From positions 1-64,000 of the forward strand of contig JAIOPV010000118.1 of the NCBI GenBank assembly GCA_021413735.1: 64,000 nucleotides of DNA. The letters run 5' to 3'. This DNA comes from Planctomycetota bacterium (GTDB taxonomy: Bacteria > Planctomycetota > Planctomycetia > Gemmatales > Gemmataceae). The first letter of the stretch is position 1, and every line of letters begins with the position of its first letter. The position numbers and the translations under genes were made by a program. The notes beneath the pieces are model-generated. The model saw only the letters and a program-made list of their open reading frames with translations, had not been told where the DNA came from and searched no databases. Shown here one piece after another: positions 62,786 through 64,000 of this stretch.

Positions 62786-62893
62786 TCACTCTTCGTCTTT
62801 TGGCTTCATCCGAAGGAAAATCATCACGCCAATCAGGGCGACGAGGGCCAAAGCCATCCCAATCATGACGTAAGTGTTGCCGAGAAAATCCAT
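62786..62893 (-). CDS. 35-aa single-pass membrane protein
   Basis: A 35-residue protein (MDFLGNTYVMIGMALA, then LVALIGVMIFL, ending RMKPKDEE) with AAAGGG 7 nt before the ATG. One hydrophobic helix (about residues 8-27) followed by a charged tail, N-out/C-in by the positive-inside rule. It lies convergent to the HtrA gene, 95 bp from its stop. Similar short membrane proteins in other bacteria are stress- or respiratory-complex partners; nothing here gives its role. Confidence 0.55.
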   Translation of the reverse strand: MDFLGNTYVMIGMALALVALIGVMIFLRMKPKDEE

Positions 62894-63256
62894 CGCTGAC
62901 CCTTTCCAAGAATAGTTGAGGGATGATGGCAACCGGAACCCGTTGAGCGAGTTTGTTTGGCCACCCATCTTGTTCGCAGTGCAAACGTGTTCTACCCGGT
63001 GGTTTGGGGACGTGCAAGTGTCTGGAGCAAAAACTTCACCTTGCCCTCACCGTAAGGTCCACTGACGTCAGGTTTCCCAGATTGTCTAACCGACGTGCTG
63101 CTGTTCCGGCCTTGACAGTTCCCCACCACTCGCAGTATCCTTTTGAACAGCCACTGATCTCCGGTTCAGGTCTTTTGACTCCAAACGCGACATCCGTCGC
63201 ACCTGCAACAACCGTTGCCGTTCACGCTGCCAGCCCACGAAGAAGGTTCTTCCACG
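62894..63256. other. intergenic region upstream of polA
   Basis: No gene is seen between the 35-aa gene and polA. It contains the polA promoter candidate described at 63112. Confidence 0.4.
63112..63141 (+). promoter_or_regulatory. sigma70-type promoter for polA
   Basis: TTGACA (63112-63117), an 18-bp spacer and TATCCT (63136-63141). The -35 is consensus; expected transcription start is near 63148, leaving a leader of roughly 110 nt before the ATG. Confidence 0.55.
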
Positions 63257-64000
63257 ATGCCGGACCCGGCCCCCGCGGGCAGTCTGTACCTACTTGACGC
63301 TCACGGGATGATCTTCCAGATGTTCTATGGCGTTGGGGGCATGAACGCCCCCGACGGCCGGCCGTCCAACGCCGTCTTTGGCGTCACGCGGTCGCTGATG
63401 AACCTGTACGATCGCGAGGCCGCTTACCTCATCGCCACGCTCGACCACAAAGAACCCACCTTCCGCGAAAAACTCGACTCAACCTACAAGGCTCACCGCG
63501 ATCCGCCGCCAGACGATCTCGTCGCACAAGAGCCGATGATTCAGCAGGTCATGGAAGCGATGGGGATCCCGTTCCTCATCCTGCCGGGCTACGAAGCCGA
63601 CGACATCATGGCGACGGTTTCGGTCGAAGCCGCCGCACGCGGGCTGGATGTCTTCCTGTGCACGTCCGACAAGGATTGCAGGCAACTCGTCACCGACAAG
63701 GTGAAGATGCTGAATCTTCGCAAGGACTACGAAGTCCTTGATGCGGCCGGCGTGCTCGCCGATTGGGGCGTGCGACCCGATCAGGTCGTCGACTTCCAGG
63801 CACTCGTCGGCGACTCGGTAGACAACATCCCAGGTGTGGTCGGTGTCGGTCCGAAGACCGCAGCGAAGTGGATTCAGGAACTCGGTTCGCTCGATGCGAT
63901 CATCGCCAACCCGGACAAGGTTTCGGGCGGTCCGAAGACGAAGCAAGCACTAAAAGACGCCATCGCGAATGGCAAACTCGCGTTGAGTCGCAAGCTGGTG
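63257..64000 (+). CDS. polA: DNA polymerase I, N-terminal 5'-3' exonuclease part (runs off the window)
   Basis: The first 248 codons of DNA polymerase I, open to the end of the window. Seen: SLYLLDAHGMIFQMFYG (N-terminal metal Asp), FGVTRSLMNLYDRE, the FRxxLxxxYKAHR-type FREKLDSTYKAHRD, the metal-binding GYEADDIMATVS, TSDKDCRQLV, and the helix-hairpin-helix LVGDSVDNIPGVVGVGPKTA. These are the 5'-nuclease domain's conserved acidic sites in their usual order. Whether the polymerase half follows cannot be seen, so a stand-alone 5'-3' exonuclease is the alternative. Start ATG 63257 has weak ribosome pairing (GAAGGTT about 10 nt upstream). Confidence 0.9.
   Translation, partial: MPDPAPAGSLYLLDAHGMIFQMFYGVGGMNAPDGRPSNAVFGVTRSLMNLYDREAAYLIATLDHKEPTFREKLDSTYKAHRDPPPDDLVAQEPMIQQVMEAMGIPFLILPGYEADDIMATVSVEAAARGLDVFLCTSDKDCRQLVTDKVKMLNLRKDYEVLDAAGVLADWGVRPDQVVDFQALVGDSVDNIPGVVGVGPKTAAKWIQELGSLDAIIANPDKVSGGPKTKQALKDAIANGKLALSRKLV

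Noticed and set aside
1-64000. tRNA, rRNA or riboswitch genes
   Set aside because: I scanned the intergenic stretches for cloverleaf-type stems and conserved RNA cores and found none I could defend; a covariance-model search would be needed to exclude them.

Overview
The window (64 kb, GC-rich, strong G/C bias at third codon positions) is a chromosomal segment of a Planctomycetes bacterium, most likely a Gemmataceae relative. The assignment rests on family content rather than on any marker RNA: a PVC-type membrane-bound dehydrogenase with a C-terminal CxxCH haem site, Fe(II)/2-oxoglutarate PhyH oxygenases, sulfatases with remains of a formylglycine-generating enzyme, a TIGR02996 repeat-companion protein, a very large secreted beta-helix/FG-GAP protein with an N-terminal LE-x-LDDR-x-x-LS signature, a TPR-sulfotransferase, and many intergenic nested inverted repeats. 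I see no rRNA, tRNA, CRISPR array, insertion sequence or phage gene.

Layout. 1-6.2 kb: acyl-CoA dehydrogenase, a small secreted Thr/Pro-rich protein, and a divergent pair of PhyH oxygenase and PVC haem dehydrogenase. 6.5-25.4 kb: a glycan/sugar-nucleotide locus of two convergent operons that meet at a hairpin at 17864-17880. The plus-strand operon (alcohol dehydrogenase, HAD phosphatase, sugar/choline-type kinase, GDP-mannose-dehydratase-like SDR, two C-methyltransferase-family proteins, WbuC cupin, SDR, PhyH, TIGR04372-type glycosyltransferase, methyltransferase) has several 4-bp GTGA/ATGA overlaps. The minus-strand operon holds a cytidylyltransferase-PfkB kinase fusion (HldE domains in reversed order), an epimerase, a GT2 enzyme, a two-subunit transketolase and two methyltransferases. 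25.7-34.9 kb: a lipoprotein, a FadL-type porin, a secreted 2H-phosphoesterase/HAD fusion, two sulfatases, and a stretch of gene remains including a broken FGE.

34.9-48.3 kb: a long minus-strand array that reads as a chemosensory operon: M16 peptidase, a 51-aa protein, TPR-response regulator, a hypothetical protein, CheY-like regulator, a DUF11/CARDB-like-CheW fusion, MCP, CheA-REC hybrid kinase, double-CheW protein, an Amt ammonium transporter overlapping it by ATGA, and a hypothetical protein. No CheR, CheB or flagellar gene is present; the order (RR, CheY, CheW, MCP, CheA-REC) resembles cyanobacterial Tax/Hmp and Pil-Chp-type systems rather than flagellar chemotaxis. This operon is the best candidate for an undescribed system: ammonium transport physically coupled to an apparently adaptation-less chemosensory array.

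48.7-64 kb: a di-haem cytochrome-like secreted protein, a small secreted Gln-rich protein, a XylR-type AraC regulator, the 1415-aa surface protein, the TPR-sulfotransferase, the TIGR02996 protein, a DksA/TraR zinc-finger protein with a well-formed promoter, an HtrA/DegP protease, a 35-aa membrane protein and the 5' part of polA, which runs off the window.
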